From: Pontibacter anaerobius
GTDB lineage: Bacteria > Bacteroidota > Bacteroidia > Cytophagales > Hymenobacteraceae
Length of the DNA stretch: 64,000 nucleotides
Direction of reading: 5' to 3'
Assembly (NCBI RefSeq): GCF_026241195.1
Contig: NZ_JAPFQO010000003.1
Location: 310,001 to 374,000 of the forward strand
Positions 26,536 to 33,869 of this stretch are shown one piece after another. Every line of letters starts with the position of its first letter. Within the stretch, counting starts at the first letter, position 1. The position numbers were made by a program, and so were the translations under genes. The notes beneath the pieces were generated by a model. That model was given only the letters and a program-made list of their open reading frames with translations, was not told the DNA's origin and ran no database searches.

Positions 26536-27867
26536 CTACGTGATACGCTCTATGCTTATTTCCACCACCCGCTCGGTCTTTTCCGTCACCTTAAAGCGGT
26601 TGTCGAGGCGCTGGCCCACCACCCAGGCCACAGACTGGTCAGAAATCAGCAACAGCGTCTGGCTCTTAAGGTTTGCGGGCACTTTCTTGTCTATCAGAAA
26701 ATCACTTATCTTTTTCTTGCCGTTCATACCCAGCGGCACAAACCAGTCGCCCTCCTGCCAGCTGCGCAGCTTTAGCGGGAACTTGAGCAGGTCGGCATCC
26801 AGGGCGGCCACATGCGGTTTAGTGTTGAGTTTATACTTGTCAGCTTGTATGTACTTTATGCTGAAGCGAAGGTTGCCGGCTTCAGCCTCCGTATCGCCCT
26901 CGTTTAGAAGTATGCTCCCGTAGCTGCTCAGGTTGCGCGGCGTTATCACCAGTTGGTCGCGGTCTTTCACCAACGTATGGGTTGGCGAATCGAACTGCTT
27001 GCCCGATATACCCTCCAGCGCCTCCACCAGCTCCAGCACCACGCTGTAGCTGAAGTTAAACGGCCGCAGCAGCTCGTGCAGCACCACCGGCAGGCCTGTG
27101 GCGTTCTGCAGCGGCACCAGCGAAATGTAGAACGCGTTCTCGGCCTCTTTTATACTTTGCTCGCGCAGGTTCTCGATGTAGGTGGCCACAATGCTTTCGG
27201 CGTGGCTCACGCGCTCGGCCGTGTGCTGCATCGTCTCCTCCAGGCTCGGGTTTATCTCCTTCAGCACTGGGATCACCTCGTGGCGGATCTTATTGCGCTG
27301 GTACTTGGTGGTGATGTTGGAGCTGTCTTCGCGCCATATCAGTTTGCGCTCCGTCACGTACTCATAGATATCATCCTTGGTTACGGAGAGCATGGGGCGG
27401 ATAATATGCCCGTTCTTGGGCGGGATACCGTGCAGGCCCGCAATGCCTGTGCCTTTGGTGAGGTGCAGCAATATGGTTTCCGTCAGGTCGTTACTGTGGT
27501 GGGCCGTGGCAATGTGGTCGTAGCCTTCCTGTTTCCTTACCTGCTCAAACCACTCGTAGCGCAGGGTGCGGGCAGCCATCTGGGTAGAGAGTTTCTCCTG
27601 CTCGGCAAAGGCGCGGGTGTTGAAGTTCTCGGTAAAGAACGGCACGTTATACTTTTTGGCCAGCTTTTTGACGAACACCTGGTCGGCTTCGGCGTCCTCG
27701 GCGCGCAGCCCAAAGTTGCAGTGCGCCACCGCAAACTCATACTTGAGTTGGTACAGCACCTCGCACAGCACCACCGAGTCGATGCCGCCGCTAACGGCCG
27801 CTAAAATTTTATCCGTAGGCTCACAAAGGCCTTGTGATTGTATGAAACCTGAAACTTTCTGTAGCAT
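26536..27867 (-). CDS. tilS: tRNA(Ile)-lysidine synthase
   Basis: Modifies C34 of tRNA-Ile(CAU) to lysidine, allowing AUA decoding. The N-type ATP pyrophosphatase P-loop SGGIDS is at residues 26-31, and the family's HCNFGLR and ATAHHSND segments follow. The C-terminal substrate-binding domains fill the remainder of 443 residues, in line with long TilS proteins. Promoters for this gene and the divergent OstA-like gene share the 124 bp to the right. The frequent ATA codons created by the AAGTATA heptamer make this enzyme relevant to the whole window. Confidence 0.94.
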   Translation of the reverse strand: MLQKVSGFIQSQGLCEPTDKILAAVSGGIDSVVLCEVLYQLKYEFAVAHCNFGLRAEDAEADQVFVKKLAKKYNVPFFTENFNTRAFAEQEKLSTQMAARTLRYEWFEQVRKQEGYDHIATAHHSNDLTETILLHLTKGTGIAGLHGIPPKNGHIIRPMLSVTKDDIYEYVTERKLIWREDSSNITTKYQRNKIRHEVIPVLKEINPSLEETMQHTAERVSHAESIVATYIENLREQSIKEAENAFYISLVPLQNATGLPVVLHELLRPFNFSYSVVLELVEALEGISGKQFDSPTHTLVKDRDQLVITPRNLSSYGSILLNEGDTEAEAGNLRFSIKYIQADKYKLNTKPHVAALDADLLKFPLKLRSWQEGDWFVPLGMNGKKKISDFLIDKKVPANLKSQTLLLISDQSVAWVVGQRLDNRFKVTEKTERVVEISIERIT

Positions 27868-27892
27868 AAAGCAGCGGCTGGTGATTTTTTTC

Positions 27893-27900
27893 TAATTTTG
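27893..27900 (+). promoter_or_regulatory. -7 element for the OstA-like gene
   Basis: TAATTTTG matches TAnnTTTG. It lies 91 bp before the ATG, implying an untranslated leader of roughly 80 nt that contains the competing stems at 27926-27983. Confidence 0.45.
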
Positions 27901-27925
27901 AAGTATAAAATAGACGAAAGACTGT

Positions 27926-27983
27926 TAGACAAAGGACAAAAGAATTGGAATCCTTTGTCATAATGTCTTTAGTCCTTTGTCTA
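27926..27983 (+). promoter_or_regulatory. Leader with mutually exclusive stems
   Basis: TAGACAAAGGAC (27926-27937) can pair perfectly with GTCCTTTGTCTA (27972-27983). Its core GACAAAGGA (27928-27936) can instead pair with TCCTTTGTC at 27951-27959. The two 3' arms are direct repeats 22 bp apart, and the last ends 9 bp before the ATG. The geometry is attenuator-like, but no regulator is known. Confidence 0.45.
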
Positions 27984-27991
27984 CGATCTAA

Positions 27992-29620
27992 ATGAACTAC
28001 ACAAAACTACTGTTTTCTCTTGTCTTTAGCCTGATTACATTCACCGTTTTCGGGCAGAACCAGCGGCCAAGGCAGGGCCAGACGGAGAAAGTGCCCGTAG
28101 ACCTGCAGCAGGCCGACAGCCTGATTGGCGGTACCTTTAACGGGCAGCGCATCGATAAGCTTATCGGCAACGTGATTTTTAAGCAGAAGGACGGCATGCT
28201 GTACGCCGACTCCGTGTACCAATACAAGGAGAAAAACGTGCTGGAGGCCTTTGGCAACGTACGCATAAACCAGGCTGATACCGTGAACATCACCGGTAAC
28301 ACCGCCACCTACAACGGCGATACCCGCACTGCTAAAATCATAGGCGATGTGGTGATGCGCGACCCGCGGATGACCCTCACCACGCCCAGCCTGGATTATA
28401 ATCTGAACTCCCGCACCGCCACCTATACCGAGGGAGGCGTGATCGTGGACCCGGAGAACCGCCTGGTAAGCCGCCGCGGCTCTTATAACACCAAGACTAA
28501 GATGTTCGATTTTCAGCAGGACGTGAACGTAACGACGGCTGACTATACTATTAAGGCCCAGAACATGCGTTACAACACGCTGACGAAGGTCGTGTACTTT
28601 CAGGGGCCAACTTTTATCAAGGGGCAGCAAGGCGATCTGTACGCAGAGGAAGGGACTTACAACACCATCACCAAAGTATCGAACTTCGGGCGCAACGCTT
28701 ATATTCTGACCCCGGAGTATAGGTTGGGTGGCGATAAATTATTTTATAACCAGGCCACCGGCTACGGCTATGCGGAGAAAAACGTGTCGTTGCGGGCGCT
28801 GAAGGATGACGTGACCATACGTGGGGAAATTGGCCGCTACTGGCGCAACAAGGGCGAGGCCAAAGTATACGGCAACCCGGTTATGGAAACGGTGATGGAG
28901 GGCGACACGCTGTTTCTCTCAGCGGATACCTTGTACTCGCAGGAGCCCAAGGGAGCCAGAACGGCAAGTATGATCTTTGCCTATCCGAACGTGAAGATCT
29001 TTAAGTCTGACCTGCAGGGCAAAGCCGACTCGCTGAGCTACAACCGCACCGACTCTGTTATGCACATGAACGTGAAGCCGGTGCTCTGGAACGAGGAAAG
29101 CCAGTTGGTGTCTGATACCATCCACATACAGCTGCGAAACCAGACCATAGACCGCATGTACATGTACAGCAACGCCTTTATCACATCTGAGGACACGCTC
29201 CAGAACTACAACCAGGTGAAGGGCCGCGACATGACTGCATACTTTGCAGACGGTGATATCAAACGCGTGAATGTGAACGGTAACGGGGAGAGTTTATACT
29301 TTGCCCTGGAAGGCGATACCGCCCTGACAGGTATGAACAAAGCCATCTGCAGCGACATGATTCTGAAGTTTGCAGAAAATAAACTGCAGACAATTTCGTT
29401 TCTGGTGCAGCCGGATGCCAGTTTTGTGCCTCCTCACGAGCTGAATGAGGCAGACAGGAGGCTGGAGGGCTTTGCCTGGCTATCAGAGCTGCGGCCAACC
29501 AAGCAACAGGTGTTGTCTAAAAAAGCACCAGCCGCCAAAGTTGCCCCGGCCACAAAAACGCCAGCCGCTAAACCCGGCGCCAGTAAAAAGCGGGCAAACA
29601 GGAAGAAAAACAAGCAGTAG
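27992..29620 (+). CDS. OstA/LptA-like envelope protein
   Basis: A 542-residue secreted protein with a signal peptide (about 1-21, ending FGQ). The body is a long series of LptA/OstA-type beta repeats (for example GNVIFKQKDG, ADSVYQYKEK, GNVRINQADT), the fold that carries lipopolysaccharide across the periplasm in LptA and LptD-N. The tail (from about 505) is Lys/Ala/Pro-rich. The Bacteroidota family is usually annotated OstA-like. bamD follows 70 bp later under its own promoter. A role in LPS transport is likely but unproven. Confidence 0.82.
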   Translation: MNYTKLLFSLVFSLITFTVFGQNQRPRQGQTEKVPVDLQQADSLIGGTFNGQRIDKLIGNVIFKQKDGMLYADSVYQYKEKNVLEAFGNVRINQADTVNITGNTATYNGDTRTAKIIGDVVMRDPRMTLTTPSLDYNLNSRTATYTEGGVIVDPENRLVSRRGSYNTKTKMFDFQQDVNVTTADYTIKAQNMRYNTLTKVVYFQGPTFIKGQQGDLYAEEGTYNTITKVSNFGRNAYILTPEYRLGGDKLFYNQATGYGYAEKNVSLRALKDDVTIRGEIGRYWRNKGEAKVYGNPVMETVMEGDTLFLSADTLYSQEPKGARTASMIFAYPNVKIFKSDLQGKADSLSYNRTDSVMHMNVKPVLWNEESQLVSDTIHIQLRNQTIDRMYMYSNAFITSEDTLQNYNQVKGRDMTAYFADGDIKRVNVNGNGESLYFALEGDTALTGMNKAICSDMILKFAENKLQTISFLVQPDASFVPPHELNEADRRLEGFAWLSELRPTKQQVLSKKAPAAKVAPATKTPAAKPGASKKRANRKKNKQ

Positions 29621-29651
29621 CAAAGAAAGCTGCCCCCATTGCTTAATCTCT

Positions 29652-29683
29652 TTTGTAAATCAAACGGATATTCTATAATTTTG
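29652..29683 (+). promoter_or_regulatory. Full Bacteroidota promoter for bamD-rpoZ
   Basis: TTTG (29652-29655), a 20-bp spacer, then TAATTTTG (29676-29683). Both boxes and the spacing fit the TTTG-N19-21-TAnnTTTG consensus, and the bamD ATG is 8 bp further. This is the best promoter in the window. Confidence 0.75.
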
Positions 29684-29690
29684 CCTGTTC

Positions 29691-30515
29691 ATGAATAGAG
29701 GCTTTTTCCATAGTATCGCACTGTTTTGCCTGTTACTGCTGGCCACCGGCTGTAGTAACTTTCAGCAATTGCTGAAAAGCAACGATGTCAGCAAGAAATA
29801 TCAGGCTGCACTGGAGTATTATGAGCAGGAGGAGTATTACCGCGCCTCCCAGCTGCTAGACCAGGTTACCGACCTGATGGCTGGTACCGAGGAGGCTGAG
29901 AAAGCCCAGTTCTACCGCGCCAAGGCGCACTTCCTGCAGGGTAATTACATCCTGAGCGACGCCTACTTCCGCAACTTCTACACCACTTACCCGCGCAGCC
30001 CGTTTGCCGAGGAGGCTATGTTCCTGCAGGCCCAGTCGCTGTACGAGCAGTCGCCGAGCTACGAGGAGGACCAGACACCAACCATTACGGCCATTGAGGC
30101 GTACGAGGAGTTTTTGGTCCGCTATCCGAACAGTGAGCGCGTAGAGAAGGCAAACCAAGTGCTGGAGGAGCTGTACACCAAACTCGACAGAAAAGACTTT
30201 TACCAGGCCCAGTTGTACTATAAACTGCGCTACTGGCGCTCTGCGGCGGTTGCCCTGAATAACTTTTTACAGGAGCACGCCTCTTCCCCATATGCCGAAG
30301 AAGCCGCTTTCCTGAGATTCGATGCCCAGCACCGCTTTGCACAGGAAAGTGTGCCGGACAAGCAGGAGGAACGCTATGACGTGGCGCTGGATTACTTCCA
30401 GTCTTTTGTGGACATGTACCCGGAGAGCAAGTATAAGCGTGAGGCCGAGCGTGTGTTCGACGCCGTACAGACTGCCTTGGCAGATATCAGAAAATCAAAA
30501 CAACAGAATTCATAA
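29691..30515 (+). CDS. bamD: Outer membrane protein assembly lipoprotein BamD
   Basis: Lipoprotein partner of BamA in outer-membrane protein insertion. The lipobox LATGC puts the lipidated cysteine at residue 21. The rest of the 274 residues is TPR-like helices typical of BamD/YfiO (FYRAKAHFLQGNYILSDAYF, then ARYPNSE-type ends). The order bamD-rpoZ-coaBC-porD-recN is a conserved cluster in this phylum as I know it, and supports the call. Confidence 0.92.
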   Translation: MNRGFFHSIALFCLLLLATGCSNFQQLLKSNDVSKKYQAALEYYEQEEYYRASQLLDQVTDLMAGTEEAEKAQFYRAKAHFLQGNYILSDAYFRNFYTTYPRSPFAEEAMFLQAQSLYEQSPSYEEDQTPTITAIEAYEEFLVRYPNSERVEKANQVLEELYTKLDRKDFYQAQLYYKLRYWRSAAVALNNFLQEHASSPYAEEAAFLRFDAQHRFAQESVPDKQEERYDVALDYFQSFVDMYPESKYKREAERVFDAVQTALADIRKSKQQNS

Positions 30516-30526
30516 AGTATACATAT

Positions 30527-30856
30527 ATGGCATCAGTTCCATCATCAATCGTTACCCGCAACATGGCCGACTTTGCAGAGCAAACCGGCAACGTGTACAT
30601 GTCTGTGTCTGTTATCTCTAAAAGAGCAAACCAGATTTCTGTGAAGCTGAAAGAAGAGCTGAACTCTAAGCTGGCTGAGTTTGCCACTACGGTAGACAAC
30701 CTGGAGGAGGTGTTCGAGAACCGCGAGCAGATCGAGATCTCTAAGTACTATGAGCGTTTACCAAAGCCTACCAGCCTTGCTATCGAGGAGTTTCTGGAAG
30801 GAAAGGTATACGTTAGAAAGCCAGACGAGGAAACCGAGGAGGACATCAACCTGTAA
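30527..30856 (+). CDS. rpoZ: RNA polymerase omega subunit
   Basis: Small RNA polymerase subunit of the Rpb6/omega family that aids assembly of beta-prime. The 109-residue product has the helical core with NVYMSVSVISKRANQIS (the omega consensus around the conserved alanine/arginine) and an acidic C-terminus (DEETEEDINL). It starts 11 bp after bamD and 12 bp before coaC, so it sits in one operon. Confidence 0.9.
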   Translation: MASVPSSIVTRNMADFAEQTGNVYMSVSVISKRANQISVKLKEELNSKLAEFATTVDNLEEVFENREQIEISKYYERLPKPTSLAIEEFLEGKVYVRKPDEETEEDINL

Positions 30857-30868
30857 TATTACAGGCGG

Positions 30869-31429
30869 ATGCTGCAAGGTAAAAAGATCATATTGGGAGT
30901 TTGCGGAAGTATAGCAGCCTATAAAGCTGCCTTGCTCGTCCGCCAGCTCATAAAAGCAGAAGCAGAAGTACAGGTCATTTTGACTGCTTCTGCTTCTGAG
31001 TTTATAACCCCTCTAACGCTGGCTACCCTTTCTAAAAGGCCGGTGCTTAGCCAGTTTGTTAAAGACGAAACCGGTACTTGGAACAACCACGTGGACCTTG
31101 GCCTCTGGGCCGATGCCCTGGTAGTGGCTCCGGCCAGCGCCAACACCGTCGCTAAAATGGCAAATGGCTTCTGCGATAACCTACTTAGTGCCACGTATCT
31201 ATCGGCACGTTGCCCCGTTTTTGTAGCCCCCGCCATGGATCTGGATATGTACCAGCATCCGGCAGTTCAAAACAATTTTACCAAGTTGCAGGGCTACGGC
31301 AACCGCATTATAGAGGCTGGCTACGGCGAATTAGCCAGCGGGCTGGTAGGGCAGGGGCGCATGGCGGAGCCGGAGGAGATTGTGCAGGTGCTTCAGAATT
31401 TTTTTTCAGGTGACAGAAAGATTGTTTAA
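30869..31429 (+). CDS. coaC: Phosphopantothenoylcysteine decarboxylase half (CoaC) of a split coaBC
   Basis: Flavoprotein that decarboxylates phosphopantothenoylcysteine in coenzyme A synthesis. The HFCD fold is complete: GSIAAYKA near residue 13, the catalytic histidine in NNHVDLGLWADA near 75, ASANTVAKMANGFCDNLL, and the PAMDLDMY loop. In most bacteria this is fused to CoaB as one chain of about 400 residues. Here the frame stops at 186 aa, just after a T8 run, and the CoaB sequence continues in the +1 frame. Removing one T would restore a single protein. Confidence 0.88.
   Translation: MLQGKKIILGVCGSIAAYKAALLVRQLIKAEAEVQVILTASASEFITPLTLATLSKRPVLSQFVKDETGTWNNHVDLGLWADALVVAPASANTVAKMANGFCDNLLSATYLSARCPVFVAPAMDLDMYQHPAVQNNFTKLQGYGNRIIEAGYGELASGLVGQGRMAEPEEIVQVLQNFFSGDRKIV
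31399..31406 (+). other. T8 run at the coaC/coaB frame change
   Basis: Eight consecutive T. Reading through with one T fewer joins Gln-Asn-Phe-Phe to Gln-Val-Thr-Glu-Arg and restores a canonical CoaBC. It could be an indel, a transcriptional slippage site, or a real gene split. Confidence 0.7.
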
Positions 31430-32072
31430 CGGCAAAACAGTACTGCTTACGGCAGGTCCTACCCACGAGCCCATCGACCCGGTGCGTTTTATCGGGAACC
31501 ACTCTACCGGTAAAATGGGTTACGCTTTGGCAGAGAGCTTTGCGGAGAGAGGTGCGAAGGTCGTGCTGGTGTCGGGGCCAACAAACCTGCACACGCACCA
31601 CGCAAACATCAAAGTAAAGCACGTAACTACGGCTGAGGAGATGTATAAGGCGGTACTGAAGTATGCCGATGCCGCAGATATCTGGGTGTTTGCCGCCGCC
31701 GTGGCCGACTACCGCCCTAAAACGGTGGCCGATAAGAAAATAAAAAAAGCCGGCGACGAGCTGACGATAGAGCTGGTGAAAAACGTTGATATTGCAGCGG
31801 CACTGGGCAAGCAGAAGGAGGAGTGGCAGTTTTCGGTGGGCTTTGCCCTGGAAACCGACAACGAAAGCGCAAACGCCCGAGAAAAGCTACGCAAAAAGAA
31901 CCTGGACATGATCGTGCTTAACTCGCTCAACGACCCGGGTGCTGGTTTTGCGCACGATACGAACAAGATCACTATAATTGAAGAAAACGCCACGCATACG
32001 TTTGACCTGAAATCTAAGCGTGAAGTGGCACAAGATATTGTAAACTTAATCTGGGAGCGGATATATGGCTAA
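31410..32072 (+). CDS. coaB: Phosphopantothenate-cysteine ligase half (CoaB) of a split coaBC
   Basis: Joins cysteine to 4'-phosphopantothenate using a nucleotide triphosphate, the step before CoaC. Key motifs are intact: LLTAGPTHEPIDPVRFI, the GNHSTGKMG loop, AAVADYRP, and VLNSLNDPGAGF with the active-site asparagine. The chain is in the +1 frame relative to coaC. If translated separately, GTG 31410 or TTG 31422 are possible starts, both overlapping the end of coaC. If the T8 run slips, it is the C-terminal half of CoaBC. porD overlaps its end by 8 bp. Confidence 0.85.
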   Translation: MTERLFNGKTVLLTAGPTHEPIDPVRFIGNHSTGKMGYALAESFAERGAKVVLVSGPTNLHTHHANIKVKHVTTAEEMYKAVLKYADAADIWVFAAAVADYRPKTVADKKIKKAGDELTIELVKNVDIAAALGKQKEEWQFSVGFALETDNESANAREKLRKKNLDMIVLNSLNDPGAGFAHDTNKITIIEENATHTFDLKSKREVAQDIVNLIWERIYG

Positions 32073-32970
32073 GAGGGTACTTGTTTTGCTAATGCTGATC
32101 TTTACCGCCTGGGGCGCCAGGGCGCAGGAGCTACAGTGCGATGTGGTAGTAAACAGCGAGCAGGTACAGTACACCGACAGGCAACTGTTCACGGATATGC
32201 AAACCAGCATTTTCGAGTTTATGAACAACCGCCGCTGGACAAGCCAGGCCTACCGCCCCGACGAGCGCATCAAGTGCCGCATCCTCATTAATCTGACGGA
32301 GATGCCGGAGATCGGTTCTTTCCGAGCCAATGTGCAGGTACTGTCGGTAAGGCCGGCCTATGGCACCGGCTACGAATCCGTACTCTTCTCTTTTATCGAT
32401 AAAGACTGGACCTTCCGGTTCAATGCCGCCCAGCCGCTGGAGTTTGCCGAGAACAACTATTCCTCCAACCTGTCGTCGATGCTGGCTTTCTATGCCTACA
32501 TGATCATCGGGATGGATAACGACAGCTTTGGCCGTTTAGGTGGTTCCCCGGCCTACGACAGAGCCAGGGCCATACTTAACCTGGCCGCCTCGCAAGGCTC
32601 CGGCTACCCTGGTTGGAAAGCCTTCGACAGCAACCGCAACCGCTACTGGCTGATCGATAATGTACAGGACCCGCAGTTTTTGCCGTTCCGCGAAGGGCTT
32701 TATACCATGCACCGCCAGGGGCTGGACCAGATGGCCGAAAAGCCGGAGGAGGCACGGCAGAGTGTGCTTGGTATGCTAACTAACATACAGCGCCTGCAGC
32801 AGCAAAAACCGAACTCTGCCATACTACGCGCCTTCTTCGATGCGAAGGCAGATGAGCTTGTGAACATGTTCAAGTCCGCCGCCCCGGCGCAGAAACAGCA
32901 GGCTTACACCATCCTATCCCAAGCAGACCCTACCAACAACAGCAAGTATGGTGTTTTGCTAAAACGCTAA
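32065..32970 (+). CDS. porD: Type IX secretion protein PorD (DUF4835)
   Basis: A 301-residue protein with signal peptide (about 1-20, ending ARAQ) of the DUF4835 family, named PorD in the T9SS field. Recognisable pieces are ELQCDVVVNSEQVQ at the mature start, DIFEFMNNRRWT-type text near 55, the SSMLAFYAYMIIGMDNDSF block in the middle, and RAFFDAKADELVNMF near the end. It overlaps coaB by 8 bp. The T9SS-sorted nuclease at 42.5 kb shows that the organism uses this secretion route. Confidence 0.87.
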   Translation: MAKRVLVLLMLIFTAWGARAQELQCDVVVNSEQVQYTDRQLFTDMQTSIFEFMNNRRWTSQAYRPDERIKCRILINLTEMPEIGSFRANVQVLSVRPAYGTGYESVLFSFIDKDWTFRFNAAQPLEFAENNYSSNLSSMLAFYAYMIIGMDNDSFGRLGGSPAYDRARAILNLAASQGSGYPGWKAFDSNRNRYWLIDNVQDPQFLPFREGLYTMHRQGLDQMAEKPEEARQSVLGMLTNIQRLQQQKPNSAILRAFFDAKADELVNMFKSAAPAQKQQAYTILSQADPTNNSKYGVLLKR

Positions 32971-33042
32971 AATTTTTAGAATTCTGCTAAAAGAGTGTAA
33001 CTTCGCGGAGCAAAATTTGCTGCCGGCTTTATACTTGCGCCC

Positions 33043-33273
33043 ATGGGAAAACGCCAGATCCGCATCTTCCGAAACAACCTTTTAAACCGCCGCTTCGAGC
33101 TGCTGCAAACTCCGTCTGTGCAGGTGGTGCTGCGCGATAAGGTGGTATTAACCGGCAAACTGAAGGAGCTGAACGAAAAAGGGGCAGAGCTGCAGGACCA
33201 GCGTTTCAACCACCACACTTTCCCGCTGGAGCAGGTGGAGGAGATGATCTATGATGTGGAGGCGCCGTACTAA
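33043..33273 (+). CDS. Small Sm/Hfq-like protein (hypothetical)
   Basis: A 76-residue basic protein between porD and recN. From residue 20 its pattern recalls an Sm fold: VQVVLRDKVVLTGKLKELN, alternating hydrophobic strands with a Gly in the turn, then GAELQD and a closing EQVEEMIYD strand. Classical Hfq signature residues (YKHA) are absent, so it is not called hfq. TAACTTCG, one base off TAnnTTTG, lies at 32998-33005, and a 13-nt palindrome AGCAAAATTTGCT at 33009-33021 precedes the gene. An RNA-binding role is inference. Confidence 0.6.
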   Translation: MGKRQIRIFRNNLLNRRFELLQTPSVQVVLRDKVVLTGKLKELNEKGAELQDQRFNHHTFPLEQVEEMIYDVEAPY

Positions 33274-33345
33274 AGTGGGTTGCTTTTCTATAAAACATGA
33301 TTGTAGCAAGTAATAAAGGGTATTGCGTAACCAAAGGAAAAGCTT

Positions 33346-33527
33346 TCCCAGTTTTTCTGGGAGGCGCCTTGTGAGATCCGGTGCCGCGCGAGCGGCAGCG
33401 CCCTGGCGCAGGAGGGAACACAGCGCCGAGCAGGAAAACGAGGCCTCCCGGCCTGGAGGGAGCCAATGCCAGAAATGAAACGTTAGATATGCAAGGCTGA
33501 GGATGAACCGTGGCTAGTAAGGATAGC
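33346..33527. repeat. Intergenic structured element, copy 3
   Basis: The 596-bp gap 33274-33869 holds no gene. Core 33364-33465. The outer stem is longer here, GGCGC/GCGCC (33363-33367 with 33423-33427), plus TGTG/CACA. Stem 1 is TGCCGC-GCGA-GCGGCA (33382-33397), a GNRA loop and two changed pairs against copies 1 and 2. Stem 2 is GCGC-CCTG-GCGC. A TCCCAG-TTTTT-CTGGGA hairpin replaces the 60-bp lead of the other copies. The tail ends GGCTA/TAGCC. Confidence 0.75.
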
Positions 33528-33545
33528 CAAAGTATAAAGGCTTGC

Positions 33546-33596
33546 GCGGACTAGGAAGTCCGCAGCAGAAGGGTTCCGGACAAGGATGTCCGGAAC
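33546..33596. repeat. REP-like hairpin pair following copy 3
   Basis: GCGGACT-AGGA-AGTCCGC (33546-33563) and GTTCCGGACA-AGGA-TGTCCGGAAC (33573-33596), the same two hairpins as after copy 2 with the same spacing. Further AAGTATA-rich sequence follows to about 33700. Confidence 0.8.
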
Positions 33597-33869
33597 AGCG
33601 GTAGAAAGTCCGGAACGGCATTACATCGGCAGCCGGCAAGTATAGCCAAAGTATAAAGTATAGCTACAGTCGGGTTACAGACCGTCACCATAAAGAGGCA
33701 CGAGTTGTAAACCCGCGAAAGCAGCAGGAACATGCAGACGCTTACACCAGGCACAACAGAAGTAACAGCAACAGAAATCCGAATCCCATACTTCAAAAAA
33801 AGAACAGAAATAACGAACTTTAGCATAGGCCAAAATCCTTCTTATGTCTATAGTCTTGCGTCATAGTAT

